Shown in pieces: positions 1 to 7,535 of a stretch of DNA of 64,000 nucleotides. This DNA is from Planctomycetota bacterium (lineage in GTDB: Bacteria > Planctomycetota > UBA8742 > UBA2392): positions 62,001-126,000 of the forward strand of contig JAMQHL010000025.1 in assembly GCA_025993795.1 (NCBI GenBank). The letters run 5' to 3'. Every line of letters begins with the position of its first letter. Position 1 is the first letter of the stretch. Under the pieces are notes generated by a model. That model saw only the letters and a list, made by a program, of their open reading frames with translations. It searched no databases and was not told where the DNA came from. Both the position numbers and the translations under genes were made by a program.

Positions 1-251
1 ACCTTGAGACCCGCGCCGAGTATCGCATGTTGCGTAATCTGGGCGCCGACGTCGTCGGCATGAGCACACTGCCCGAAGTCGTTGCCGCGCGTCACGTGGG
101 CATGCGCGTCGTTGCCTTCAGTATTGTGACCGACCTGTGCATCCCGGAAACGCTCGAAGAAGCCGACATTGATACGATCATCAAGACCGCCAACGCAGCC
201 GAGCCCAAACTGACCAAGCTGGTCAAGCAGTTGGTCGGGACTCTGGCCTGA
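1..251 (+). CDS. Purine nucleoside phosphorylase, C-terminal part (5' end outside window)
   Basis: The reading frame is open from base 3 at the window edge and ends with TGA at 249-251, leaving 82 residues. The segment ETRAEYRMLR followed by GADVVGMSTLPEVVAARHVG matches the C-terminal part of trimeric, PunA-type purine nucleoside phosphorylases, where the Met-Ser-Thr stretch contributes to the phosphate and nucleoside site. The enzyme cleaves purine nucleosides with phosphate in the cytoplasm during salvage. The VOC gene follows 10 nt downstream on the same strand, so the two are probably cotranscribed. The substrate-binding N-terminal half is not visible. Confidence 0.85.
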   Translation, partial: LETRAEYRMLRNLGADVVGMSTLPEVVAARHVGMRVVAFSIVTDLCIPETLEEADIDTIIKTANAAEPKLTKLVKQLVGTLA

Positions 252-261
252 GGAGCGCCCG

Positions 262-621
262 ATGTTTAGTGGATTCAGCCACGTGATGATGTTCGTGACC
301 GACTTCGACCGGGCTGTGGGCTGGTACACGACCAAGCTCGGTTGCAGGGTCAACTTCAGTCACCCGCCGCATTACGCTTCGCTGCAAGAGCCGCAGACCA
401 ACACCCGCATCGATCTGCACCCGACAGAATCTGACAGCAGAGACGTCGGCCACGGGCCGATGCCGTATTTCAAGGTGCAGAGCGTAGCAGAAGCACTGGC
501 ATCGCTGGCCGCAAAGGGCATCAAGGTCGGCAAGGTCCAGCAGGAAGGACCCACGAAGTTCGCAACCTTCTGGGATTCCGAAGGCAACGCGCTGGGCGTG
601 CAGGAGTACACGGCGGAATGA
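262..621 (+). CDS. VOC (glyoxalase/bleomycin resistance/dioxygenase fold) protein
   Basis: This 119-residue protein has the pattern of a single VOC module pair: an N-terminal GFSHVMMFVTDFDRAVGWYT strand-helix, a middle RIDLHP strand, and a C-terminal FWDSEGNALGVQEY strand. His7, the His in RIDLHP and the Glu near the C-terminus are candidate metal ligands by position. VOC proteins range from lyases to dioxygenases and antibiotic-binding proteins, so the substrate cannot be named. GAGGAGCG lies about 6 nt before the ATG. It sits 10 nt after the nucleoside phosphorylase gene and converges on the EIIA gene. Confidence 0.8.
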   Translation: MFSGFSHVMMFVTDFDRAVGWYTTKLGCRVNFSHPPHYASLQEPQTNTRIDLHPTESDSRDVGHGPMPYFKVQSVAEALASLAAKGIKVGKVQQEGPTKFATFWDSEGNALGVQEYTAE

Positions 622-640
622 CCCGGCGCCGGGTATCGCC

Positions 641-1084
641 CTACTTGAACATCGCGATCACGGCCGCGGGCGTCGCTGCCGAGAGAATTCCAGTACGCTT
701 ACCCTCGTCCCGCAGCACATGCATCACTGCAGCCAGCACGCGCAGATAGGTGTTCTGGTCGTTGTCGGGCGCGGCAATCGTGACAATGATGCGAACCGGC
801 TGCCCGTCAAGGCTGTCGTAATCAATCCCCTTGGCGCTACGGGCAATGCCCAGCGTAAAGGCCTTCACGCTGGCCAGTTTGGCGTGCGGCACGGCAATGG
901 TCAGGCCGACACCGGTGGACATGATCTCTTCGCGCTCAAGAATGGCAGCCTTCAGGGCATCAACGTTGGTAACAGCGTCCGACTTGCCCAGGTCTTCCAC
1001 GATCTCGATCAGGGCGTCGCGTTTGGAGGCGCTCCTGAGCTCCATGAGAACCCGCTCGGGATGAAGCATGCCGGAGATATCCAT
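641..1084 (-). CDS. PTS EIIA domain protein (fructose/nitrogen-type, PtsN-like)
   Basis: The 147-residue product starts at the ATG giving MDISGMLHPERVLMELRS, preceded by AGGAAGA; an upstream in-frame extension has no family similarity and was dropped. It is a lone EIIA domain of the fructose/mannitol/PtsN superfamily. The phosphoacceptor is His67 in GVGLTIAVPHAK. Such stand-alone proteins usually act as phosphorylation-dependent regulators rather than in sugar uptake, and no EIIB or EIIC gene is nearby. It is divergent from the pilC-like gene across a 202-nt spacer. The stop converges with the VOC gene 19 nt away. Confidence 0.85.
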   Translation of the reverse strand: MDISGMLHPERVLMELRSASKRDALIEIVEDLGKSDAVTNVDALKAAILEREEIMSTGVGLTIAVPHAKLASVKAFTLGIARSAKGIDYDSLDGQPVRIIVTIAAPDNDQNTYLRVLAAVMHVLRDEGKRTGILSAATPAAVIAMFK

Positions 1085-1178
1085 AGGGTGTCTTCCTGCC
1101 CGGGTCCAACTGGTTCCTGCGTCAGCGGTCGGGTTTACAACTGCACGTCTCGCTTGCAATGGCCGGTGCGGGGCGTAC

Positions 1179-1197
1179 ACTTGCACGAGTTGCAAGT
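1179..1197. promoter_or_regulatory. Inverted repeat ACTTGCA-N5-TGCAAGT in divergent spacer
   Basis: A perfect 7-bp inverted repeat with a 5-nt spacer lies about midway between the EIIA gene and the pilC-like gene, which are divergently transcribed. Its position and symmetry suit an operator for a dimeric repressor. The regulator and promoters were not identified, so this is only a candidate. Confidence 0.4.
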
Positions 1198-1286
1198 TTT
1201 GGGTCGAACGCCCCCCGTTCCCCAGTTGGGTGAGCACGTAATCGCGTGCCGCTCGGTCTGAAATCCCCTAGGGGAGGCACGGCAGA

Positions 1287-2561
1287 ATGCCAATCTTCGC
1301 CTACGAAGCGATCAACGCCCAGGGCCAGAAGGAAACGGGCGAACTCGAAGCCGCCAATCGCAACCAGGCGATTCTCGAGATTCGCAATGCCGGCCTGAAG
1401 CCTACAAAGGTCGCACAGCGGTCAGAGTCGGCCAAGAAGTCCGGCGGCGGCACCAGCGGCCCGGCTGCAGGCGGCGACAAGCCGGCAGCGCGCACCAAGG
1501 ACGGCAAGATCAAGGGCCGCGCTTCCGCCCAGGCGCTGACGGATTTTACGGCGCAGATGGCGGTGCTGATTGACGCCGGTCTGCCGGTGGTGCGAAGCCT
1601 GAAGGTACTTGCCAAGCAGCAGAAGCCCGGGCCGTTCAAATCCATTCTGGAAGACGTGAGCGAAAGCGTTGAGCAGGGTTCCAGCCTGTCGGAAGCGTTT
1701 GCGATGCACCCGCGCACATTTGACCGCCTGTTCGTGAACATGATCAAGGCCGGCGAGGCGGGCGGTATTCTGGACACGATTCTTCAACGCTTGGCCGACT
1801 TCATGGAAAAGGCCCAGCGCCTGAAAAAGAAGGTCGTGGGCGCGATGATCTACCCGATCATCGTCATGTCGGTCGCCGTAATGATTCTGACGGGCATCAT
1901 GATCTTCGTGATTCCTGCGTTCAAAAAGATGTTCGAAGAGCAGGGCCTTGAACTGCACATCATGACCCGCGTCCTGATCTTCCTGTCGGAGGGTGTCGCC
2001 AGCATTTATGGCATCATCTTCGCCGCGCTGCTGGTGGCGGCGGGTTTCGGCATGATGGCCTGGGGCCGCACGCCGGGCGGCGAGCGTGTCATCGACACGC
2101 TGAAGTTGAAGCTGCCCATCTTCGGCCCGATCATCAAGAAGGCCGTCACCGCGCGCTTCACACGCACACTGGGCACCCTGGTCACTGCGGGCGTCCCGAT
2201 TCTGGAAGCGTTGAACATCTGCAAGAATGCCATCGGCAACGTCATCCTGGGTGAAGCGATCGACAAAGTTGCAAGCTCGATCAAAGAAGGCGAAACCATC
2301 GCCGGCCCGCTGTCTGAAACCGGGTTGTTTGACGACATCGTTGTAAACATGATCGACGTAGGCGAAGAAACCGGCGAACTGGACAAGATGCTGCTGAAGG
2401 TCGCTGACACGTTTGACACCTACGTCGACATCGCGGTCGAGTCGTTGGTGAGCATCCTTGAGCCGATCCTGATCGTGTTCATGGGTGGCGCCATCGGCTT
2501 CATCGTAATTGCACTGTTCTTGCCGCTGGTTGGATTGATCGACGCCATCGGCAACGCGTAA
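1287..2561 (+). CDS. Type II secretion/type IV pilus inner-membrane platform protein (GspF/PilC family)
   Basis: The 424-residue protein has the family layout. It opens with MPIFAYEAINAQGQKETGEL, then has a low-complexity linker at about residues 45-78 rich in Ser, Gly, Ala and Lys. Two tandem T2SSF domains follow, at about 83-205 and 285-410, each with the helical pattern and the G-E-x-G-x-L motif (IKAGEAGGILD and IDVGEETGELD). Hydrophobic segments at about 190-215, 240-265 and the C-terminus fit the three-span platform protein that couples the assembly ATPase to pseudopilin extrusion. GGGGAGG precedes the ATG. No assembly ATPase, pilin or secretin gene adjoins it, so it is separated from its expected partners. 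Confidence 0.93.
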   Translation: MPIFAYEAINAQGQKETGELEAANRNQAILEIRNAGLKPTKVAQRSESAKKSGGGTSGPAAGGDKPAARTKDGKIKGRASAQALTDFTAQMAVLIDAGLPVVRSLKVLAKQQKPGPFKSILEDVSESVEQGSSLSEAFAMHPRTFDRLFVNMIKAGEAGGILDTILQRLADFMEKAQRLKKKVVGAMIYPIIVMSVAVMILTGIMIFVIPAFKKMFEEQGLELHIMTRVLIFLSEGVASIYGIIFAALLVAAGFGMMAWGRTPGGERVIDTLKLKLPIFGPIIKKAVTARFTRTLGTLVTAGVPILEALNICKNAIGNVILGEAIDKVASSIKEGETIAGPLSETGLFDDIVVNMIDVGEETGELDKMLLKVADTFDTYVDIAVESLVSILEPILIVFMGGAIGFIVIALFLPLVGLIDAIGNA

Positions 2562-2591
2562 CCGCGGCGTAGCGGAAGCGAATTGTCTCAA

Positions 2592-2622
2592 CGGGGGCAG
2601 GTACCACAGGTGCCTGTCCCCG
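2592..2622. repeat. Strong imperfect palindrome, REP-like or terminator
   Basis: Arms at 2592-2605 and 2609-2622 (core CAGGTACC-ACA-GGTGCCTG flanked by G and C runs) form a 14-bp stem with one mismatch and one G-T pair around a 3-nt loop. It sits after the pilC-like stop and before the SUMF1 gene. There is no adjacent T-run, so it may be a REP-type element rather than an intrinsic terminator. Confidence 0.5.
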
Positions 2623-2632
2623 ATCTGTTTCC

Positions 2633-2638
2633 TATACT
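2633..2638 (+). promoter_or_regulatory. Candidate -10 hexamer TATACT
   Basis: TATACT lies 24 nt before the SUMF1 gene ATG in an otherwise GC-rich spacer. No good -35 box stands 16-18 nt upstream; that position falls in the palindrome. Low confidence. Confidence 0.25.
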
Positions 2639-2661
2639 GGTAGACGAGGAGGTCGCAGCGG

Positions 2662-4164
2662 ATGTCAGACCCCAGCACGGGAACCGGCAAGTACGTCGGC
2701 ATCGGTGTCGTCCTGCTGATCGCAATTGCGGCGCTGTTGCTGTTTCAGCGCAACCTGTTCGGTGTACGTGACATGCTGCTGGGGCAAGGCGACGACAACC
2801 GCGAAGCCATCCATCGCCCGAGCACTGACGGCGGCCCGACCACCAATGGCGGTCAGGGCCCCGCCATCAAGCCATTTGATCCAGCCCGCCCCGACCCCGT
2901 TAAGTACCAAAAGCCTCACGACACGCCGCTGCCGAAGCGCGTGACGATCCAGCGCAAGGCGGGCAAAGAGATCGTCGAGCTGCCGATGCTGCTGGTGCCG
3001 CAGGGCTGGTACATCATGGGCGAAAACGACGGCGTGCGCTCCAACATGCCCAAACGCTGGGTGTGGCTTGACGACTACTATCTTTCCGAGTCCGAAGTAA
3101 CGAACGAGCAGTACTATGCGTTCGTCATTGATCGGGGCTATGAGTCCGGACGCTACTGGTCCGAAGAGGGCTTCAAGTTCATCGGGGAAGGGCGTTCGAT
3201 TCGCGGCAGCTTCTACGTTGGCTGGCGCGCTCTGCATGAGCCCCTTCGCTTGTGGGCACTGGCCTCGCCTCGCCGGGAGGTCACGCTTGAGGTGCTTGCA
3301 GCCGACCGCAACACAGGCGCCCCGGGCTGCAAGGTGCTGGTCCTGCCCGAGACCGGAAACACGGATTGGAAGCAATGGCTGCAGGTTGACCGGACAAATG
3401 GCGCGGTGCGCATTAAGGACTTTTCCAATCAGTGGCAGGACGTGAACGGCGCCGACCCGGGCCTGCTGGACAAGGTAAAGGCAGCGCGCCTGCTTCACAC
3501 AGCAGACGCTTCCGGCCGCGTCAGCCTGTCTGATCTGGGTGACAACTTCTGGATCACGATTGTCGCATGGGCCGATGGTGACCTCGAACAACCGCTTACG
3601 GGCACAGTGGCGCGCTCCGATGATCACAAACTGCGCGGCGCCGAAATGCCGGTGCTGGGCGTCTCTTGGTATGAAGCCGACGCTTGTGCCCGGTTCTTCG
3701 GCGGGTCGCTGCCCACAGAGGCCCAATGGGAAAAGGCAGCACGCGGCGACAATGGCGGCAGGTACCCGTGGGGCAACGAAGCCGAGTGGAGCATGAACTT
3801 CACCGTCGATGGCGTAACACGCACCACCACGCCGTTTGCCAACATCAACCGCTGGCGGGTCGTGAGCACCAGGTCTTTTGACAAGGGTAAGGGACCCTAC
3901 GGTCACCACGACCTCGCTGGCAACGTGAGCGAGTGGTGTGCCGACGTCTACCTTGAACGCCCGGACTGGCAGGAAGCCAATCCCTATAACCGCGGCGGCG
4001 AGCGCGGCCGCAGGGCCGAGCGCGGCACCAACTGCCAGGACGATGAAGCGTATCCGGCCTACCATCGCCGCAGCAGCGACGCCTTCAGCCGAGGGAACAT
4101 GCCCCGCGGCTTCCGAATCTCCATGAAGCCGGAAGACGCGCTGCGCCTCGCCAACGGCGGCTGA
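2662..4164 (+). CDS. Membrane-anchored SUMF1/FGE-sulfatase-fold protein with a large internal insertion
   Basis: The 500-residue protein starts after GAGGAGG. A single membrane span (about 12-32) is followed by a Pro/Gly-rich linker to about 90. The formylglycine-generating-enzyme fold begins at LPMLLVPQGWYIMGEND and SESEVTNEQYYAFV. It resumes at GVSWYEADACARFF, SLPTEAQWEKAARG, YPWGNE, DLAGNVSEWCADVY and ends at RGFRI. Between these (about 170-325) is an insertion of about 150 residues with no family counterpart that I recognise. I see no Cys pair in the position used by true FGE, so this is more likely a SUMF1-type binding or accessory domain than a sulfatase-activating enzyme. No sulfatase gene lies nearby. 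It probably acts at the periplasmic face. Confidence 0.88.
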   Translation: MSDPSTGTGKYVGIGVVLLIAIAALLLFQRNLFGVRDMLLGQGDDNREAIHRPSTDGGPTTNGGQGPAIKPFDPARPDPVKYQKPHDTPLPKRVTIQRKAGKEIVELPMLLVPQGWYIMGENDGVRSNMPKRWVWLDDYYLSESEVTNEQYYAFVIDRGYESGRYWSEEGFKFIGEGRSIRGSFYVGWRALHEPLRLWALASPRREVTLEVLAADRNTGAPGCKVLVLPETGNTDWKQWLQVDRTNGAVRIKDFSNQWQDVNGADPGLLDKVKAARLLHTADASGRVSLSDLGDNFWITIVAWADGDLEQPLTGTVARSDDHKLRGAEMPVLGVSWYEADACARFFGGSLPTEAQWEKAARGDNGGRYPWGNEAEWSMNFTVDGVTRTTTPFANINRWRVVSTRSFDKGKGPYGHHDLAGNVSEWCADVYLERPDWQEANPYNRGGERGRRAERGTNCQDDEAYPAYHRRSSDAFSRGNMPRGFRISMKPEDALRLANGG

Positions 4165-4216
4165 ATTTCAGCTACAGACCGAACCCGACAAACGTCGATC
4201 AGGAAGCGGAGATTTC

Positions 4217-4756
4217 ATGCCCGCACCTGAACCCGAACGTACCCGTCCCGCACGCCTCACCGCCGCCGAATATCGCGCCTTGGCCGGAGGCCGCCGCCAG
4301 GGCCATAAAGCCGCCGTATCGCGCAGGCCATGGGCACGCCCCCCGGTCAGTGACAAGCCTTTTCGGCTGGCACTGCCGTTTCTGCCGCCGAGCGTAAACA
4401 AGCTGTTCTCGACAGTGCGCGATCCTGAAACCGGCATTATCAAGCGGGTGCTGACCCAGAACGCCAGGCGCATTCGGCGGCTGATCCTGGCCATGGTTGG
4501 CGACACGCTGGACCCGGCGCAGCTGTATGAGATGCGCATTGACATATACCTGAGCGCCTGGACCAGGTCGGGCAAGGTGCGCAGGGTAGACCTGACCAAC
4601 CGCGTGAAGTTTCTTGAAGACTGCGTGTGCGGCGCCCTGGGCATCGACGACAGCCAGGTGTTCCGCGTCGTGCTGGAAAAGCATGACTCCGAAAGCGAAC
4701 GCACGGTGCTGCAACTGCGCGTCATGCCGCAGAACACAGACTCGGAAGCCGCCTGA
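4217..4756 (+). CDS. RusA-family Holliday junction resolvase-like protein
   Basis: Of 179 residues, the first 48 are a basic, Pro/Arg-rich leader. The RusA core then starts with LPFLPPSVNKLF and contains the acidic signature VDLTNRVKFLEDCVCGALGI followed by DDSQVFRVVLEK. Asp125, Lys131, Asp135 and Asp144/Asp145 fit the metal and DNA site. The second Asp of the usual D-x-D-N is Thr127, a change I believe occurs in some homologues. RusA proteins resolve four-way junctions and are mostly phage-borne, but the neighbours here are chromosomal and not phage-like. AGGAAGCGGAG precedes the ATG. The coiled-coil gene follows within 20 nt. Confidence 0.8.
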   Translation: MPAPEPERTRPARLTAAEYRALAGGRRQGHKAAVSRRPWARPPVSDKPFRLALPFLPPSVNKLFSTVRDPETGIIKRVLTQNARRIRRLILAMVGDTLDPAQLYEMRIDIYLSAWTRSGKVRRVDLTNRVKFLEDCVCGALGIDDSQVFRVVLEKHDSESERTVLQLRVMPQNTDSEAA

Positions 4757-4775
4757 ACACGGCCGGGAATCGCCT

Positions 4776-5675
4776 ATGAACCTTCTGCTTGCACACCTGA
4801 ACCGCCGCCTGATCGTCGCACCCTTTCTGGGCCTGCTGGCCGGCTTTCTTCTGAATCGCGCCCGCAACGGTGAACTTGGCTATGCGCTGCTGTGGGAAAT
4901 GCTGTTCGGCGCCGTGCTGGTTTCGTTCGGCGCGATGGTCGTCATGCAGGTCAACCGCATGCAGCTTGAGCGCCAAGCCGAGCACGAGCGGCAACTGAAC
5001 GCCCTTGCCAGCAAAGCATCACAGCGCCGCATTGCGCTGGTGGAAGCCGAGGCCACGCGCTACCGCAATGAGCGGCTGCTGCATCAGCAGGCAATTCATG
5101 CCCGCACGGTTGCGGAAGAGCTGGCCATTGAGCTTGACCGCCAGCGCGAGCAGACGGGCATGCTTCAGAAGGCGTTGTCTGCGCTGGCCAGTCGTGTTGC
5201 CAACGTAGATACCGCGCCGATGGGCGTTGAATGGCGCAAGGCCACGGCGCGCATTGAGCGCCTGGAAGCGGAAAGTCGCGAAAGTGGTGAAGCACGCGAG
5301 CGCCTTCAGGCGCTTGAATCAGCGCAAGAAGCGCTGCGGCGCGAAAGCGTCGAAGTCGGCATGAGGGCGATGCAGGAGGCCGAAGAGGTCAAGGCCTCGC
5401 TGTTGCAGCTGGCCATCTCCGAAAGCCAGCGCCAGCGCAATATCAACGCACCTGAGAATGACCAGAGCGGCCGCATCTTTGAACTGGAAGCGCGCATCAA
5501 GCGTCTTGCGTTTGAGATTGAGCGCCTGAGCACACGCCAGTTCGCGGTTGTCGATGACGGTGAAGCCAGCAAGGTTGGCGGCGAGGGCACGAAAGACAGT
5601 GCCCGCATCGGCTTTCTTCGCGCGATGCTCGACGCCAACAAGGTCCTGCGCCAGCAGATCAAGGAAGCAGCGTAG
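4776..5675 (+). CDS. Two-span membrane protein with long coiled coil
   Basis: The product is 299 residues from MNLLLAHLNRRLIVAPFLG; the longer in-frame extension overlaps the RusA gene in another frame and is rejected. Two hydrophobic helices lie at about 14-26 and 35-56. They are followed by a long Glu/Arg/Gln-rich heptad region to about residue 270 with strong coiled-coil character. It contains repeated LE-x-R and IERLE patterns. I do not recognise a family. It is probably anchored in the inner membrane with the coiled coil in the cytoplasm, and it is likely cotranscribed with the RusA gene. A clear terminator follows. Confidence 0.7.
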   Translation: MNLLLAHLNRRLIVAPFLGLLAGFLLNRARNGELGYALLWEMLFGAVLVSFGAMVVMQVNRMQLERQAEHERQLNALASKASQRRIALVEAEATRYRNERLLHQQAIHARTVAEELAIELDRQREQTGMLQKALSALASRVANVDTAPMGVEWRKATARIERLEAESRESGEARERLQALESAQEALRRESVEVGMRAMQEAEEVKASLLQLAISESQRQRNINAPENDQSGRIFELEARIKRLAFEIERLSTRQFAVVDDGEASKVGGEGTKDSARIGFLRAMLDANKVLRQQIKEAA

Positions 5676-5690
5676 CAGGCAAACCAACGC

Positions 5691-5720
5691 AACGGGCGCC
5701 CGCATGGGGCGCCCGTTTTC
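5691..5720 (+). terminator. Intrinsic terminator after coiled-coil gene
   Basis: An 11-bp perfect stem (AACGGGCGCCC, loop GCATG, GGGCGCCCGTT) is followed by TTTC on the plus strand. It lies 15 nt after the stop of the coiled-coil gene and just before the convergent hydrolase gene end. Confidence 0.85.
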
Positions 5721-5735
5721 GTCTTGTCGGGTCGT

Positions 5736-7421
5736 TTACTTGTCCTTTTCTTTCTCTTTCTGCTTCTTCAGCTCTTCCAGAATCTTGTGGTCTTCAAGGA
5801 GCTTGTTGAATGTCTCGAAGAACAGGACTGGCTCTTCCGCCCAGGGCGTGTCTGCGGAGTTGGCAAACACCGACCATGTCGCCTTGACCAGCGAGCGACG
5901 ATACTCCTTTTCGTCGTCCTTGACGAACATCGGGTCCATCGCCCCATGGATGAACAGCACGGGCACGTCAATCTTCTTGCCCTTGGCGGCATCCTTGAAT
6001 TCGTACTCGGGCACCAGGATGCGCGCTGAACCTTCGATCGCTTTCTGGTACGGGCGCTGCGCATAGAAAATCGGCTCAAGGGCCTTGGGGTCGGCCCAAC
6101 GACGCTTGAAGGCGCCGGTGCCCGACCACATCTTCTGTTCCTCATTCAAGCTCAGGCTGCCGATGCGGCCGGTCGGGTCGTAAATCAGGTCCTGGCCGTG
6201 GTACTTGTATGCCTCATCCTTGCTGCCTTCCAGCGCAAGGCGCGCCTGTTCGCGTGAGCCTTTGCCGCTCCAGGTCTCCAGAATCACTGCAAACGACACG
6301 CTCTCGGGGTGCAGGTTCAGGTACTCAAGGGCAATCCAGCCCGAAACACCATGCGCGATCAGGGCGATCTTCTTCTGCTTGCTGGCTTCGCGCCGTGCTT
6401 CAAACGCCTCCACCAGTTGCTTGAGCGGGTAGTAGTACGCGGTGCGATTCTCAGAGCCGTCGCGGTTGCGCATCCATTCAAGACCGGCCATGCGGCTGCA
6501 GTCCGGCAGATCCACGAAGGTGCACTTGAAAGTCTTGTTCAGCTCGAAAATGTAGGGGTACCAGTACTGCTCGGACTTGCCCAGGTCGGGCAGAATCAAA
6601 ATCTCAAGGTCGGTTGGCCGCGCCGTCCTGCGGACGAAGCTGTGCCCCTCGATCTCGACGTCAGTGAACTGGTCCTTGAACTTGCTCGGTGTGCGCGGCG
6701 CAAGCATGTCGGTGTCTTTGAGGTTCTGGATCCAGAACTCCCACTTGTCGAGCTCATACCCGAACTCTTCACCGCTGATGTTCTCCAGCGCGTCCGCAAT
6801 CAGAAAGCGCAGGTTCACGTTCGGTTTGCGCTCCTTTGCGCTGGCACTGAGCAGCGAAACCAAGATACGCGCGTTGGCCTTCATCGGCCCCTGCGCATCC
6901 GGCGAAGCAATCTGCTCAGGCGTTTCCATCTGGAAGCGCCAGCGGCCAAGTTCGCGAATCACACGTGCCTTCACCTTTTCTGCCAGCTTTTCCTGCGCCA
7001 CCAGTTCGCCTGCGCGCTGCCAGTTCTCGGGTGTCGCCCACTTCTGGTTGTTCAACAGTGCGAACGCTACGTGTTCCGCGGCGGCAGGCTTCTTCACATT
7101 CTGCTTCGGGTCGAACAGCCACTTGGCCAGCGCATCCAGCAGTGCCGAATCACTCTCGGTTGTAATGCGCGTCAGAATCTCTGCCCGGTACTGCCACACG
7201 TCTGACTCAAGAATCGTCGTGTAGGTATCGGTCAATCCCGCATCGCCTCGCGGCAGGGACTCAATGGCCTTCATCTTGTCGAGGTTGATCGACTTCTTGT
7301 CGTTCCATACCTTGTTGAAGGCGGCCAGATCCTGCTTCAGGTCGGCTTGCGGGTTGGTCGAGAAAACTCCGAGCAATACAGCGACGGCGGCGCTCGCCAG
7401 TGCATATGATCGCAGTCTCAT
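5736..7421 (-). CDS. Exported alpha/beta-hydrolase-fold protein
   Basis: The start at MRLRSYALASAAVAVLLGVF follows a strong AGAGGAGA site and gives a signal peptide of about 25 residues; total length is 561. The first half is helical, with a HEAT-like run of short helices. The second half is an alpha/beta hydrolase core: LEILILPDLGKSEQYW, IALIAHGVSGWIALEYL (nucleophile elbow G-x-S-G-W), and IDVPVLFIHGAMDPMF (acid-loop region). The elbow G-V-S-G-W supplies Ser as the likely nucleophile. The tail is rich in Lys and Glu. It is probably a periplasmic hydrolase; substrate unknown. It is divergent from the CDF transporter. Confidence 0.8.
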   Translation of the reverse strand: MRLRSYALASAAVAVLLGVFSTNPQADLKQDLAAFNKVWNDKKSINLDKMKAIESLPRGDAGLTDTYTTILESDVWQYRAEILTRITTESDSALLDALAKWLFDPKQNVKKPAAAEHVAFALLNNQKWATPENWQRAGELVAQEKLAEKVKARVIRELGRWRFQMETPEQIASPDAQGPMKANARILVSLLSASAKERKPNVNLRFLIADALENISGEEFGYELDKWEFWIQNLKDTDMLAPRTPSKFKDQFTDVEIEGHSFVRRTARPTDLEILILPDLGKSEQYWYPYIFELNKTFKCTFVDLPDCSRMAGLEWMRNRDGSENRTAYYYPLKQLVEAFEARREASKQKKIALIAHGVSGWIALEYLNLHPESVSFAVILETWSGKGSREQARLALEGSKDEAYKYHGQDLIYDPTGRIGSLSLNEEQKMWSGTGAFKRRWADPKALEPIFYAQRPYQKAIEGSARILVPEYEFKDAAKGKKIDVPVLFIHGAMDPMFVKDDEKEYRRSLVKATWSVFANSADTPWAEEPVLFFETFNKLLEDHKILEELKKQKEKEKDK

Positions 7422-7535
7422 GTCTTCTCCTCTTCCGTCAGGGGGGTGACGGTTGTCCTGCTTTGGGGTAAGCCCTAACTCATAGTATGGGATACGGTTC
7501 AGCACAACGCGAGTGCCAAACGTTTTGCACCAATC

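Noticed and set aside
1422..2702. Long open frame (about 420 codons) antisense to the pilC-like gene
   Set aside because: It mirrors the codon structure of the plus-strand gene, is rich in His, Arg and Gln, and has no recognisable motif or ribosome site.
2665..4065. Long open frame (about 460 codons) antisense to the SUMF1 gene
   Set aside because: Shadow frame; the plus strand carries clear SUMF1 motifs and a good ribosome-binding site.
4217..5675. RusA-like gene as the sign of a prophage
   Set aside because: No integrase, capsid, terminase, tail or lysis gene adjoins it; neighbours are ordinary chromosomal genes.
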